Assembly (NCBI GenBank): GCA_038496445.1
Contig: JALMLS010000193.1
Coordinates: forward strand, 1-45,046
DNA: 45,046 nucleotides
Reading direction: 5' to 3'
Origin: Trichosphaerium sp. ATCC 40318
Taxonomy: Eukaryota > Discosea > Flabellinia > Trichosidae
The notes beneath the pieces are model-generated. The model had not been told where the DNA came from. It saw nothing but the letters and a program-made list of their open reading frames with translations, and ran no database searches. Positions 20,551 through 32,301 of the stretch are shown here, one piece after another; within the stretch, counting starts at the first letter, position 1, and every line of letters starts with the position of its first letter. The translations under genes were made by a program, and so were the position numbers.

Positions 20551-20936
20551 GAAGAGGTGCCTAACATAAAATAGAAAATAAAAGAAAATCTAGTTCAAAT
20601 TCTTTGACATAAATTATCTACCTTTCTACGTTTTCGATTTGACCACATTGTATCATACACTGTTGATGCCAATTTCACCAGTTGAAACACCACCAACCAT
20701 AGTAAGCTAAGGCAACGATACAGTGCCAATTAAATTCACTTCTTTCAAAAAAAGAAGAAGAAGCAGGAACTTCGTATACTCCACCCATTATTCCTTAGTA
20801 TGATATTATACTCATACTTCTAATCTAGATATATTGTAGTTCAGTGTACTAGAGTGAAGAGTATTGTATTTCTAGCTATACTTTATTGTATACAAAGATT
20901 CTTGCTTCTGTGTTAACTTTGAATAACCAAAACAAA
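20551..20936. other. Convergent intergenic region
   Basis: Between the 3' ends of the basic-tail membrane gene (plus) and the IPP isomerase (minus). No gene seen. Confidence 0.5.
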
Positions 20937-22224
<1,288 letters not shown>

Positions 22225-23522
22225 CCGTCTTAGCCTTTCACCAGTCAATTGTTAAGTAAACTAAACTCACGTTGACCCAAATATAGACAAACGCCTAAAC
22301 ATGGCATTGTTAGATTGAAAATGTTATTTTGAGAAGAGTAACGGCGAAAAATAATTGAAGTTGCTTTTTTATTTCGTACGCAACATTTTTGGGTGTAACA
22401 CTAAATATTGTAATATGTAGTCCGCATGAAGTGCAATTTATTATTTCTGTATGATTGCCAACAGGTAATACACTTTGTTTGGCAACAAAGAAATAGTCTC
22501 GTACATGCTACGGGTGGCCTCAACAAAGCAACCATCGGCGTTGGAAAGCTAAATGCATCTAACTTTGGGAGGTTCACAATTTTCTTTCCATCCGATGAAT
22601 GGTATCTTGTAAGAGATAAAGAAATTCACGCCTTCTAAATTCACACCATTGTCAGCAGTTTATTGCACTCCCAATGATGATAAGAGCTCTTCCTATACAT
22701 ACGAAATTAGCACAATTCAATCGTTAAAACATAACAGGATGACAATACACAAACTCCACTGACCTGAAAAAAGTAAGAAAGACATATTGAGAGAAGCATG
22801 TTAAACTCAAGCCTTTTGTTATTAATCGTAAAGGTAACAACCAGCAATGACTTTTTAACAATTAAAATGTTGTTCCGATTTAAGTTGCTCAGGTAAGCAC
22901 AAAACCTAAAGCCTTTTTGTGGAGAGCTCATTCCGTGTTTGATTAGATCACAAATTACATGTGTCAAGACATTGCGATTACGTAAAACAATCCTATTGAT
23001 GCATGCATCGTACCATCGCAGTCACCTTTAATAGTACCATGACCATTTCGTACTTCCAAATCTGGCAAATGGATCATGGGCACTGTCAGGAGCAGCGATT
23101 GGCTCCATTTGATTAGGTAATGTATCTTGAGCTAGCTCTAAAAGACTTGGTATGACTGTATGTGATCTCTTATGACTATAACGAGTTATAATACAGTTCC
23201 AGTGTTAGGTGTGAGAGAGAAAATAGTATACACAAAGTACACTCTTATTCCAACTAACAACAACATTTGAAATGTTTTCAACTCAATATCTGCGTCATCC
23301 ACAATGTAAACCCAAGGGTTTAAGTTTCTTGGCAGATTGTCCAAAATCTCAGCCAAAATCCTATGGCTTGATTACCAGTTATATGCACAAAAATCACAGA
23401 ACTATAAGTTTCATTCCTTCCAAAGTTAAGAACCTTCCAAACGAGGATTTGACATTCTAGCCTAACGCACCCAAAGTCGTTGAAAGTCTACATAAAAAAA
23501 CAAGTCCTGCGTCTTGTAATGC
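22225..23522. other. Intergenic region with minor ORFs and coding remnants
   Basis: About 1.3 kb between two conserved genes. A 70-codon ATG ORF (22426-22638, plus) with a readable C-terminal part (NFGRFTIFFPSDEWYLVRD) may be a gene fragment. A minus-strand stretch near 23050-23170 reads IPSLLELAQDTLPNQMEP before stops. A 62-codon ORF at 23272-23460 has no recognised domain. None is strong enough to call as a gene. Confidence 0.35.
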
Positions 23523-24579
23523 ATGTTTAGTCTTTTGCACGGCACGTACAAGTATCTATTTGCACCAAAACGGTTTGCCGTTGTTATATTAGGTTTAGAT
23601 AATGCTGGAAAGACGGTAAGTAGTACTTTAATGCGGTTGTAATGAGTTTCTAATAACCAAAGACGTTGCTAGAAAAAACCAAGCAAATTCTTACAGATGG
23701 GCCTACAATCGATCCCTCACGCATTATTCCTACTGTAGGTCTCAATAGTACGCGTTTTAAGTAATAATTAAAGTAATACTGACAAATACACGTGAAAGTC
23801 GGTAATGTTCATGTTAATAAGGTTGAAATCAATTTTTGGGACCTCGGAGGTGAAGTAAGCGCAAATTCTACTCATAAGAGATGTTTAGATATCTACAATA
23901 CAAAAATCTAAACTTCCTTAACAAAGGCTGGCCTTCGTGGTATATGGAACAGATACATAGAAGACGCTAATGCGTATATTTTTTGCGTTGGTACGACACC
24001 AGCAACTTTTTTTTTGAAAGAAAAGAAAAAATTCTCTAGCGTCTCTACGTGCCGTGCTGCGCCCTTGTTGATGTTGATTACTTTAGATGCAACTGATGAA
24101 AGCAGATTTGATGAAGCTTTGAGAGTATTCAATGACTTGATGCGTCGTAGTGAGACAGATGAGCGTCCTGTATTAATATTAGCAAATAAATGTGAAGAAG
24201 ACTCATCCCACTCTGCAAGAGAAATCCAAGACGTTTTACAAATCCTAGTACGTCTTAACTAAAATGTCCGTTTACTCAAATACAAACAAGTAGATGGAAT
24301 AGTCAGAAAAATCAACTATTTTTTTTTTTGCTGTTTTTTTTTTATTTTAGAACACTATGTTACATTCTTATTACTGTACAAGGATAGTAGAGGTGATCGC
24401 GAACGTTTTAAAATTCTTTCTGTTTCAGCGAAAACAGGGTACTTAAAAAGTCAATAGACTTCTTTTTTGAACGACTACACACCAGAAACTAACTTATTAA
24501 TCATAGCCATGGTATAGAACACGCTGTAAATTGGCTTTCTGGAGCGTTACAGAACAAGTCCATTGCGCGTAGTGTATAG
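23523..24579 (+). CDS. Arl3/ARFRP1-like small GTPase with atypical G motifs
   Basis: Multi-exon Arf-family GTPase of about 190 aa. It begins MFSLLHGTYKYLF, like yeast Arl3 and animal ARFRP1 (no N-myristoylation Gly), pointing to that Golgi-acting subgroup. G1 is GLDNAGKT, split by an intron after ACG. G2 region is IIPTVGLN, G3 is WDLGGE, G4 is LANKCEED and G5 is SVSAKTG. Two key positions differ from the family: the catalytic Gln after WDxGG is Glu, and the NKxD Asp is Glu. The C-terminus (GHGIEHAVNWLSGAL) is typical. One intron carries CACGTG just before its acceptor. The 3' end is only about 60 bp from the convergent RapGAP stop. Golgi traffic is inferred from the family; GTP hydrolysis may be slow. 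Confidence 0.85.
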
Positions 24580-24640
24580 TTGAACAAATAAACGCCTATT
24601 TCTTTTTTTTAAACACCCTGACACCCTTACGGTACCTCTC

Positions 24641-27600
24641 TTAATTGCCTGGAGCAGGCTGCTGTACGAATGCTTTGGCGCCTACCCTCTCTTTTGGTGG
24701 CTTTACAGCCACTACTTTACCCTTCTTGGCGTTTACAGTGCACTCTGTGATTAGATTCTTTAATATCTGCTCACGAGTTCGATGCATCTTATCAACGAAC
24801 GTAGGATGAAAATTCACGGTTGCACGTTCTGCATTGATGACTACAAGAGATAGTTAACATGGAATAAAGTAAAAACGGGCTTATTTGTACGTACGTTTAG
24901 TGAGTAAGAACTTTCGTAAGTATGGTCCTTCTTCAAAGATTTGTCGCTCTGGGAACTCTGGTCCAAAGGCAGGCACACCGTGCCTTCTTACTGTAGTAAT
25001 ACGGTACTGATTCTTGCCTTTATCACTCTTTTCTGCTACAGGAGATACAATAATGAAGACATCTCATAAGAGTCAAAGAAAGTAATTGACTTTGTCAAAA
25101 AAAAAAAAGCAAGCAAGTAGATGTAAAAGGATACGATTAAACTTTGATCTAAAGGTATCAGGGCTAAAAGGCGTATCGCCTTCTTTGAATACTACAATAA
25201 CAATATCGTTACCCAAGAATCTCTTTCTCTCAAGCTACAATAGCAATTAAAACCGTCGCATAGTACGAATAAGGCGTTTACCTGTTGAATATTCGTAGAG
25301 CTAGCCGGTATAAGCGTAGAAACATGAAACATCACCTCAAACTTCTTATCTAGGCATGTATACAACGAATATTTGCCTGTTGCGTTCTCTACAAATAAAA
25401 AAGTGAGTTTTCAAGGCGTTACTACTCTACGTGGGTAGATTTTATAGTAGAATGTGCTAGCACGTACGATTACTAGTGTCTAGACCACCTGAGTACTTTT
25501 TAAAGTCCCTTAGTTCTAATATATCACCCAAGTGCTCCATAAACGTTATCAAAGGTTCAGACATTACTTCTAAAGCGAAAAGTTATGAAGGATTATTTGC
25601 AACTATTAAATATTTTTCAAAAAAAAAACACTTACGATTTCCATAATACTCGAGCTCTTGTGTCTGTCCTTCACGGCAGAATAGTAACCCAAACTTATAG
25701 TTGGAGATTATTTCCTGATTCTCAAATTTTAATAATGAAGTTGATAGTGCAGGATCCTACAAAAAAATGTGTCAACAAAAACAAGAATTTCTTGAGAAAA
25801 AACAATACAAAAAAAAAAAAAAAAAGGAATCAATACCTTTACATGTACAAAAGGTACATTACCATACTGAGGTAAATACTTAACAATTGTACGTATTGTA
25901 CTTCCTTTATCCATAGGAAGACGCATATTCACTGTAGACTAGTAGAAATCGTTAAAAAAAGAAAAAGTTTGAAAATGTTTCAACGAACTAATTGTTTTCT
26001 ACAATTGTAAATAAAAGAGTTATTATTATTCCAGACGTACCAACTTATCACGCACAAGAACAAGTAAAGTTTGTCTATCTTGTAGCTTAGCTGAAATAAT
26101 AACAGGACCTGAAGGTGTAGTAACACAATAATTTGTATGTAAGTGTCCATAAAATAGTTGCTTAAAATGAGGAATATCCTTATTAGAAGTTGCAGTAATC
26201 TGCAAGAACCTATTAAAACAAAAAATTAGTTAAAAATGCAAAAGCAATGCAAGCCTCCTATAATACAAGGGCTCACATATTCTTTGAAGCTGTAAAGCTA
26301 CAAACAAGTGTAATTTTATCATTGAAAAAAATTATTTTGTACAAAATACTTCAAAATTGCCTCAACGAACATCTTGATTAACGAGGGCTTCAATATTGTT
26401 TTTATGCATTTTAAGAAAACGGAAATTTAAAGTAAGAGAATCCAGAGAAACATACCTATCTAGTTCCTTTGTATTTGGTGCACCAAAATCTATATGCCAA
26501 TTGGCAGATTCTTGAATAATTTTTTTATCATCTTCAGTCATCTCTTTCTTTCTAGGGCTCAACTTGTGTACACCAAATCCCATTGATGTACGATCAGCTC
26601 TAGCTGATTTAGGAGAACGTTGGCTAAACTCCACAATAGGTGTCTCAGCAGAAGAAATACCAGATTGATCAGATAATGACCCTTTTAAAAACAGAAAATA
26701 AGTAAATCGCATTCACTCCGGTACTTAAGCAAATAACAACACTTACTCTTACGAATACCGTCCTTAGGTACATCACTTTTTTTCCCTTGGTTACTCTCCT
26801 TAATAGCCATATTCCATCTCATCTCCATCTCTTTCCGTTTGTCAACTGTTAGATCTACTGGTGCATTGGTGTTACCAACATTCACCCTTCCGCTTTGACG
26901 GTACAGCTTTAGTGATGATGGCTGTTCAGTATCTAGCTTCACTTTTTCTGAACCAATAACTTCTGTTGACTTTATGGAAATAAGCTTTGGCCTAAAGATG
27001 AATAAGGATGTTTCCAAAAAAAAAACCAAAAAAAAAATTACAACGAAAAAAAAAAGTAAAGGTAGTACATACAACACAACAGCAGATGTTTTTGTCAAAC
27101 GTGGAGGGTTGCTCTTGCTTGGGGTACGTGACTTTATCATATCATCGGTTTCGAGAAAATCATGAGAACGTGATAAACCCTTCTTTGGTGAAGGTGCAGA
27201 AAACTCTTTACCAAATTCTACCACCACAGGTTTTTGTAATATAGGTTTACCAGTAGGTGAAGGCTGTTTTGGTGTCGTTTCAGGTGCTGATTTTATATCA
27301 ATAGCAAACCTCGGTAGAGAAGATATTTGAGGTGACTTGACTTGAGCTTGTCCGAATCGAGGCTCAACAATTGCATTTTTTTGCGACGGCTGTGGAGCGC
27401 TCATTGATAACGTCTGGTTAGATTCTAATCTTAGACTTCGTCTATTTGCTAACTGCTCAAGTGGAGGCCGTTTATACACTGGCGTTGATGGTGTTGAGCC
27501 ATCATTAGAAGGTTCAGATTCTTCTAAAAGAGTTAACAAAAGGTAAATTATTATTTAAATTTCTTATTACCAATAACTAAAAGTGGTCTTCTTCCTTTTC

Positions 27601-29305
27601 TAACTGCAGCAGGTTGGGCACTCCAATCACGATACGAATTTGAACTTTCATGGTTAGAGAATACAAGGCTTGATAAATCTACTCTATCTTGAACTGTTCT
27701 AGCAGAATTAGGTCTGCTGTCATCATTTCCTAACAGAGGGGTTAAGGAAAAAAATAAGCACATAAAAATGTGACTTACGCATCAATTGACTGATTGGTAG
27801 TTTACGCTTCCAATCAGAAGGTCCTGCTACACTATGACGGTAGTCCATTCTCGACGCAGGAGCTGACGCTACAACTTTAGGATCCACTGGCGCTTTAGGT
27901 TCTAAAGAATAAAAGATGAATACTCTACATGACACTTGCTTCCTTACCTTGCACAGCTGTTGGCTTTTGTTTTGCTTGTGCCTTTGGTTGTGGGGAAATA
28001 ATTTTAGGCTCTGGGGCGTTCATTGAAGGGCCTTGAAGTGTCTGGGATCGTTTAAGTTCTCCTTTACTAATTTCTCGTAATTTAGAAAACAAATCATAAT
28101 CAGTGTGTTTCAACACTTGCAGAGCCTCTGATTTATCAGCTTTGGTTACTGATGGTTTCACTAATGATAATTAAGTAAATATAACAGGAAATAATAAATG
28201 AAAACAGATATCTAAGACAGCTAATAACACACCAAGGATGTTGGAATTGAAACAAAATCAAAAAAAAATTTCAAAAAAAAAGGACGCACAATGTGTCAGT
28301 AGTGATGTAATCTGATCCTTTTTATCCGGAGATAAAGCACTTGGTCTCTTAGTTGTCGGTACATCTGCAGGATCAGGAAAACGGTCTTTCAAGTCTTTTA
28401 TCAATACCTTTAAAAAAAAAATCGTTAAAAACCACATAAAACTAAATAAAAAACACCAACAACGCCAAATATAACAATATAAATCAAAAAAAAATAACAA
28501 AAAAATTTGAACGTTAAACAAAATAAAAAGGCGATTATTTACCTTGTGTATAGGCACAAATAGAGCCATGATAAGAATAAGCTCAATAGATTGAACAGAT
28601 ACAAACACGAAGTTGAAGACTACGCCTATTTTGGATCCTAATAAAAAAAAGTTAAATAACGGGCTCACAAACGCTTATTCTACATGTTTTGTCTGTAAAC
28701 AAGAGTAACAGTAAACGTTAAAACCAAAAACAGTAAAATAGAGTTGATGTACCCACTAGCCAGTACAGGTTATCTGCATTGTGTAGAAATTCACCTAGTT
28801 CTGGTATTTGTGTATGTTCTAGAGTAGTATAAGCGTTTTTAATGTCGTGCGGATCTGTTTGGATTTTTTGGGCTTTTTTAGCTTAGAACTAAAGAAAATG
28901 TACCCTCTGGCATTGCAGCTCTTGAAACGCCGGCGTCTCCTGTTGGCCAATCATGTAGTAACTAAAACGACAATAAAGCTCCGAAAAACGGCAGGAGATG
29001 ATATATAAGCCCAACAAGGCGCAAAGACGTGGAGAAATGATCTTACATCCGCAATAGACGTTAATGCATCAAACAGATACGTTGATTCGCCCATTTGATC
29101 CAACGATGATATGTCAAGCAATGCAGCCCTCATTTGGTTCAACCTAAAGCAAAATGTTTAAAAATTGCCAATTTACGGCAACTAACCTAATGAGCAACCG
29201 ATTTATGACGGTAAGCAGTAGGTCGCGTATGGTACCAGCTCTAGGGTCCAAGCTGGCAGCAGCGATACCTCTGTACGAAACTCGGCCATTAATACGTGTT
29301 TCCAT
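24641..29305 (-). CDS. Rap/Ran-GAP-domain protein
   Basis: Large multi-exon gene. It starts METRINGRVSYRGIAAASLD with helical N-terminal exons (NQMRAALLDISSLDQMGEST, LHDWPTGDAGVSRAAMP, SKIGVVFNFVFVSVQSIELI). A long low-complexity middle rich in Ser/Pro/Lys follows (for example STPSTPVYKRPPLEQLANRR). The C-terminal GAP domain runs from FGLLFCREGQTQELEYYGN through SGGLDTSN and FEVMFHVSTLIP to the catalytic helix KRFLGNDIVIVVFKEGDTPF, whose Asn in GND is the Asn-thumb position of Rap1GAP. It ends after YRITTVRRHGVPAFGPEFP and a basic tail. Members activate GTP hydrolysis on Rap/Rheb/Ral-type GTPases. The middle exon joins are approximate; one intron near 27000-27060 is A-rich. Confidence 0.85.
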
Positions 29306-29474
29306 ATTGCCTGTATCTTGCTATCATTGGTAAATGGACTTTACTCCAACAACCTCCCTTAAGTGGCTCTATTTGTGAAACTCGTATAAAACGTATCTAA
29401 CGCTTCGAATCAAAGGAGTGGCGCATACAACACGCGGAAAAAGCAAACAAACGCAAAATAAAAAGTATCACTAG

Positions 29475-29924
29475 CTAGTACGAAGCCAGTTGCTTTATTA
29501 TAGCGTAGTATTGATCGCCTTTTTCAGAATAAGATACTCGTAAATTACGGAAAGTGTTACCAGCTTGGTTTTTAGTATTGGAGTATGCCAAGGCAAATTC
29601 AGGTCATAGTACCAGCAGGTACATCATTTTTTAACGTTATCCTGAAACAAACGGCGTATTAACAACACTTCAATAGGTGCTGCTAGCTCATCACAGATAC
29701 AACCGTCCATAAACGCATTGGTTAAATACCTAAAAGCGAGTCCACACGCATTTGCAATTAGTACGTTTTTGTCTCGATCATTTTTGGTCTCTAGAAGATT
29801 CCACTTGCTCTAGCTTCTGCTACGTACTATTAACATTTTGAGTGCATGAGTTAACTTGCTTTTTTTGAAATAAAACGCCTAGAGCTCTTGAGAGGGTGTT
29901 TTTAAGCGTAAAATCGTCGATCAT
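29475..29924 (-). CDS. Small roadblock-like protein, possibly Ragulator (LAMTOR4)-like
   Basis: Short multi-exon gene 170 bp upstream of the RapGAP start on the same strand. Exon 1 (29924-29828) begins MIDDFTLKNTLSRALGVLFQ. Exon 2 from 29790 contains KNDRDKNVLIANACGLAF. The 3' part splices in one of two ways. The preferred model removes about 90 nt and then an intron with a TACTAA site, giving ITLKNDVPAAGNTFRNLRVS leading to YSEKGDQYYAIIKQLASY and TAG at 29475. The ACG, VP, FRNLRV and Y..I.KQ pattern resembles LAMTOR4 (ACGF, VPFKRLSV, VFVVKRQ). That identity is tentative. The skipped segment encodes a plausible but unplaced stretch (YLTNAFMDGCICDELAAPIE). Confidence 0.4.
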
Positions 29925-30030
29925 AACGTTAAAATCGGCGATTGGATAGTTTACCGGTTTTTGTATTTAAATCAACTTTTTCGCACCTCTGACGTGTCTT
30001 CTAGCTGAATTTCGAGGTGTAGATGCTACT
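29925..30030. promoter_or_regulatory. Tight divergent promoter
   Basis: Only 106 bp separate the start codons of the roadblock-like gene (minus) and the DUF389 gene (plus), so the two genes must share or interleave promoters. Confidence 0.4.
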
Positions 30031-31752
30031 ATGTTTCAATTCAGATGTACTGACAAACACGTGGGTATTATAATGGATGATATGGCAGAATTTGGAGCTG
30101 GTATTGACTTTGGGGTTATAGACATTTTACCTCTTCAATCCACCAAACCACGGTTAGCTACAAACCATATCACGCCTCTGAATAGGAAAAAATACAAGTA
30201 CGTCCATCACAAGAGGTGTGGCAACGTGCAGTGTGCCTGTAAAAAAATAGCTTCAAAGTTGCAAAGATATTCCAGTTTTTTTTGGGTTGTTTGTTGTACT
30301 CTTATATCGTTTGATAGGATGTCTGATCGTATGTCAATAGAAGAAATATATGAAACTGTTGATAGTCAATTACATTTGACGTTTGATTATTTAGCTATGA
30401 TTGTTGTTGCCGCAATTATTGCTGGTAAGTAAATTACTGGCTTTTTTTTGGACATGTGCAAATGACAGAATTGACGCCTTTTCTTAAACAGGAGCTGGTT
30501 TAGCTACCGATAGTTCAGCATCCGTTGTGGCCTCAATGATTGTTTCACCACTTATGGGACCTAGTACGTACAGAAAGCATTTAAAAGAAATTTTTTTCGT
30601 TTGGAAGAAAAAACAAAAAAAAGTCTAACCTCAACATGTCAGTTATGGGTCTCACGTTTGGTACAATTATCAGGTGCGTTACAATATATAAACTACGTAT
30701 TCAACTATTTTCTTACCATACTCTTTTTTTAAATAATGTGATAGGAGTAAGACTATGGTTTATAAAGGGTTTAGAAATGAGGTTTACGGATTAGTATTAA
30801 CGTTTATTGTTGGCGTTGTTTTTGGCATTGTCCTCTTTTTTACAAGTGTACCTTGGCCAACTGTTGAAATGACATCAAGGTACGTAGTTATAGTATTTTT
30901 CACATGGTCTATCCTTGAAAAGAACCTTTCAATTCTTTGTTTAACAATCACGTTTTTGAAAAAAATACAAAATATTTAACAATTGTTTATAGAGGTACAT
31001 TATCCTCCTTATGGGGAGGTATAGCAATAGCAGTACCTAGTGGTGCTGGGGTAGCATTAGCACTAACTGGACCATACTCTGGTGCTTTAATTGGTACGTA
31101 CTGATTAAGTTACATCCAACAATAAGTTCCTAAATGTTGGCACATTTAGGTATTGCAATTAGTGCAGCTCTACTTCCGCCTGTTGTAAACTCTGGTATGA
31201 ACCTAGCATATGGTATTTTAGCTATCATATTAGACTACAAATCATATGAGCATCAGGGTTCAGGTGTTAAATCTAAAGAAATGGGTAAGAAGTGGTTAAG
31301 TATCGCTGAATACTCTTTTCTACTTTTTCTACTGAATTGGATTTGTATCTATCTCACTGCTCTACTTGTATTTTGGGTATGCCTAAGACTTTATTTTCAG
31401 TAAAAAAATAATTGAGTACGCTAATAATAAACATAGATCAAACAAGTGGGCCCAAGAAAGCGTAACTCAGCAAAGAAAGGTAAGTATCTTTTTGTTGTTT
31501 TTTTTTTTCTTCGAAACCAGAAAAAATTTTTGTGCATGTGCATGCCACGTGACTTAATATTGTTTTTTGCTGTTATTAAGTTTTTCTTTAGATCGTAGAC
31601 TACAATCTGTAGTTGAAGAACCAAGGAAAATAACATCATCATCTAACTTGAACGCACTTCTACTCAGTGATGATGATGATAGTGATTCGCCTTTATTGAA
31701 TAATGCACTTCTTGCCTCTCCTTCTTCTGATATATCAATTATGTCAACCTAA
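30031..31752 (+). CDS. DUF389 multi-pass membrane protein
   Basis: Nine or more exons; early ones are 30031-30197 and 30318-30424. The N-terminal soluble part (MFQFRCTDKHVGIIMDDMAE, then DILPLQSTKP) matches the regulatory start of DUF389 proteins. The membrane core has the family hallmarks: FDYLAMIVVAAIIAGAGLAT; ASVVASMIVSPLMGPIMGLT (split by introns); an amphipathic GFRNEV segment; a helix GLVLTFIVGVVFGIVL; a Gly/Ala-rich helix with VPSGAGVALALTGPYSGALI; and ISAALLPPVVNSGMNLAYGI. A last helix is followed by an acidic, Ser-rich tail (LLLSDDDDSDSPLLNN). Family function is poorly defined, with possible transport. Introns show this is a resident eukaryotic gene, not contamination. Confidence 0.88.
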
Positions 31753-32301
31753 AAGCAAAACAAGTAGTACGTACTACAGAGTCATTTTAGACTTGTATTT
31801 AAGCTTTTTTCATCATAACTGTGAATAAAATGTATAAAACTTTTTTAACCTACATCATATTTACTGCTTCTACCAGTTAGTAGCGTGTAATCACAATACA
31901 GGAAAATAACATCATGACAAAACCTTGTTCAGACACCATCTCTTTAGTCAAACGCGGTCCCAATCAATTTCATACGTTAAGAAACAAATGCAGTTTCACT
32001 TGGTGTTTATCGCTATCTACTAATGTCTTTACCCCTTCAGCTAAGGCCCATTTTTTGTACTACTACTCCGTAACCTTCAGACCTCTTGTTTAAATATGAT
32101 TGCAATAATTCTTGTTTAAAGAGTCACTTAAAAATGGTGTAGAGGTTTGTATCAAAAATACAACAAAGGTTTGTTTGAAATAGGCACTGATTGTTTTTAT
32201 TCGCTTATCAACTTGAACACTTTTTTCTCTATCAAGAGGATTGATTGAATGTCAAAAGAGTTATTCCTTTCTTTCTCTCTTTGATTTTGCTTCCTTACCT
32301 T
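31753..32301. other. Convergent intergenic region
   Basis: No gene. A minus-strand fragment near 32000-32060 (KKWALAEGVKTLVDSDKHQV) looks like a coding remnant, possibly ankyrin-derived, but is isolated. Confidence 0.35.

Noticed and set aside
20047-20567. Minus-strand and alternate-frame ORFs over the basic-tail membrane gene
   Set aside because: Low-complexity Lys/Pro-rich coding sequence leaves several frames open; the plus-strand two-exon model with a hydrophobic N-terminus is better.
26974-27244. Lys-rich plus-strand ORFs
   Set aside because: They arise from A-rich intron sequence and antisense RapGAP exons.
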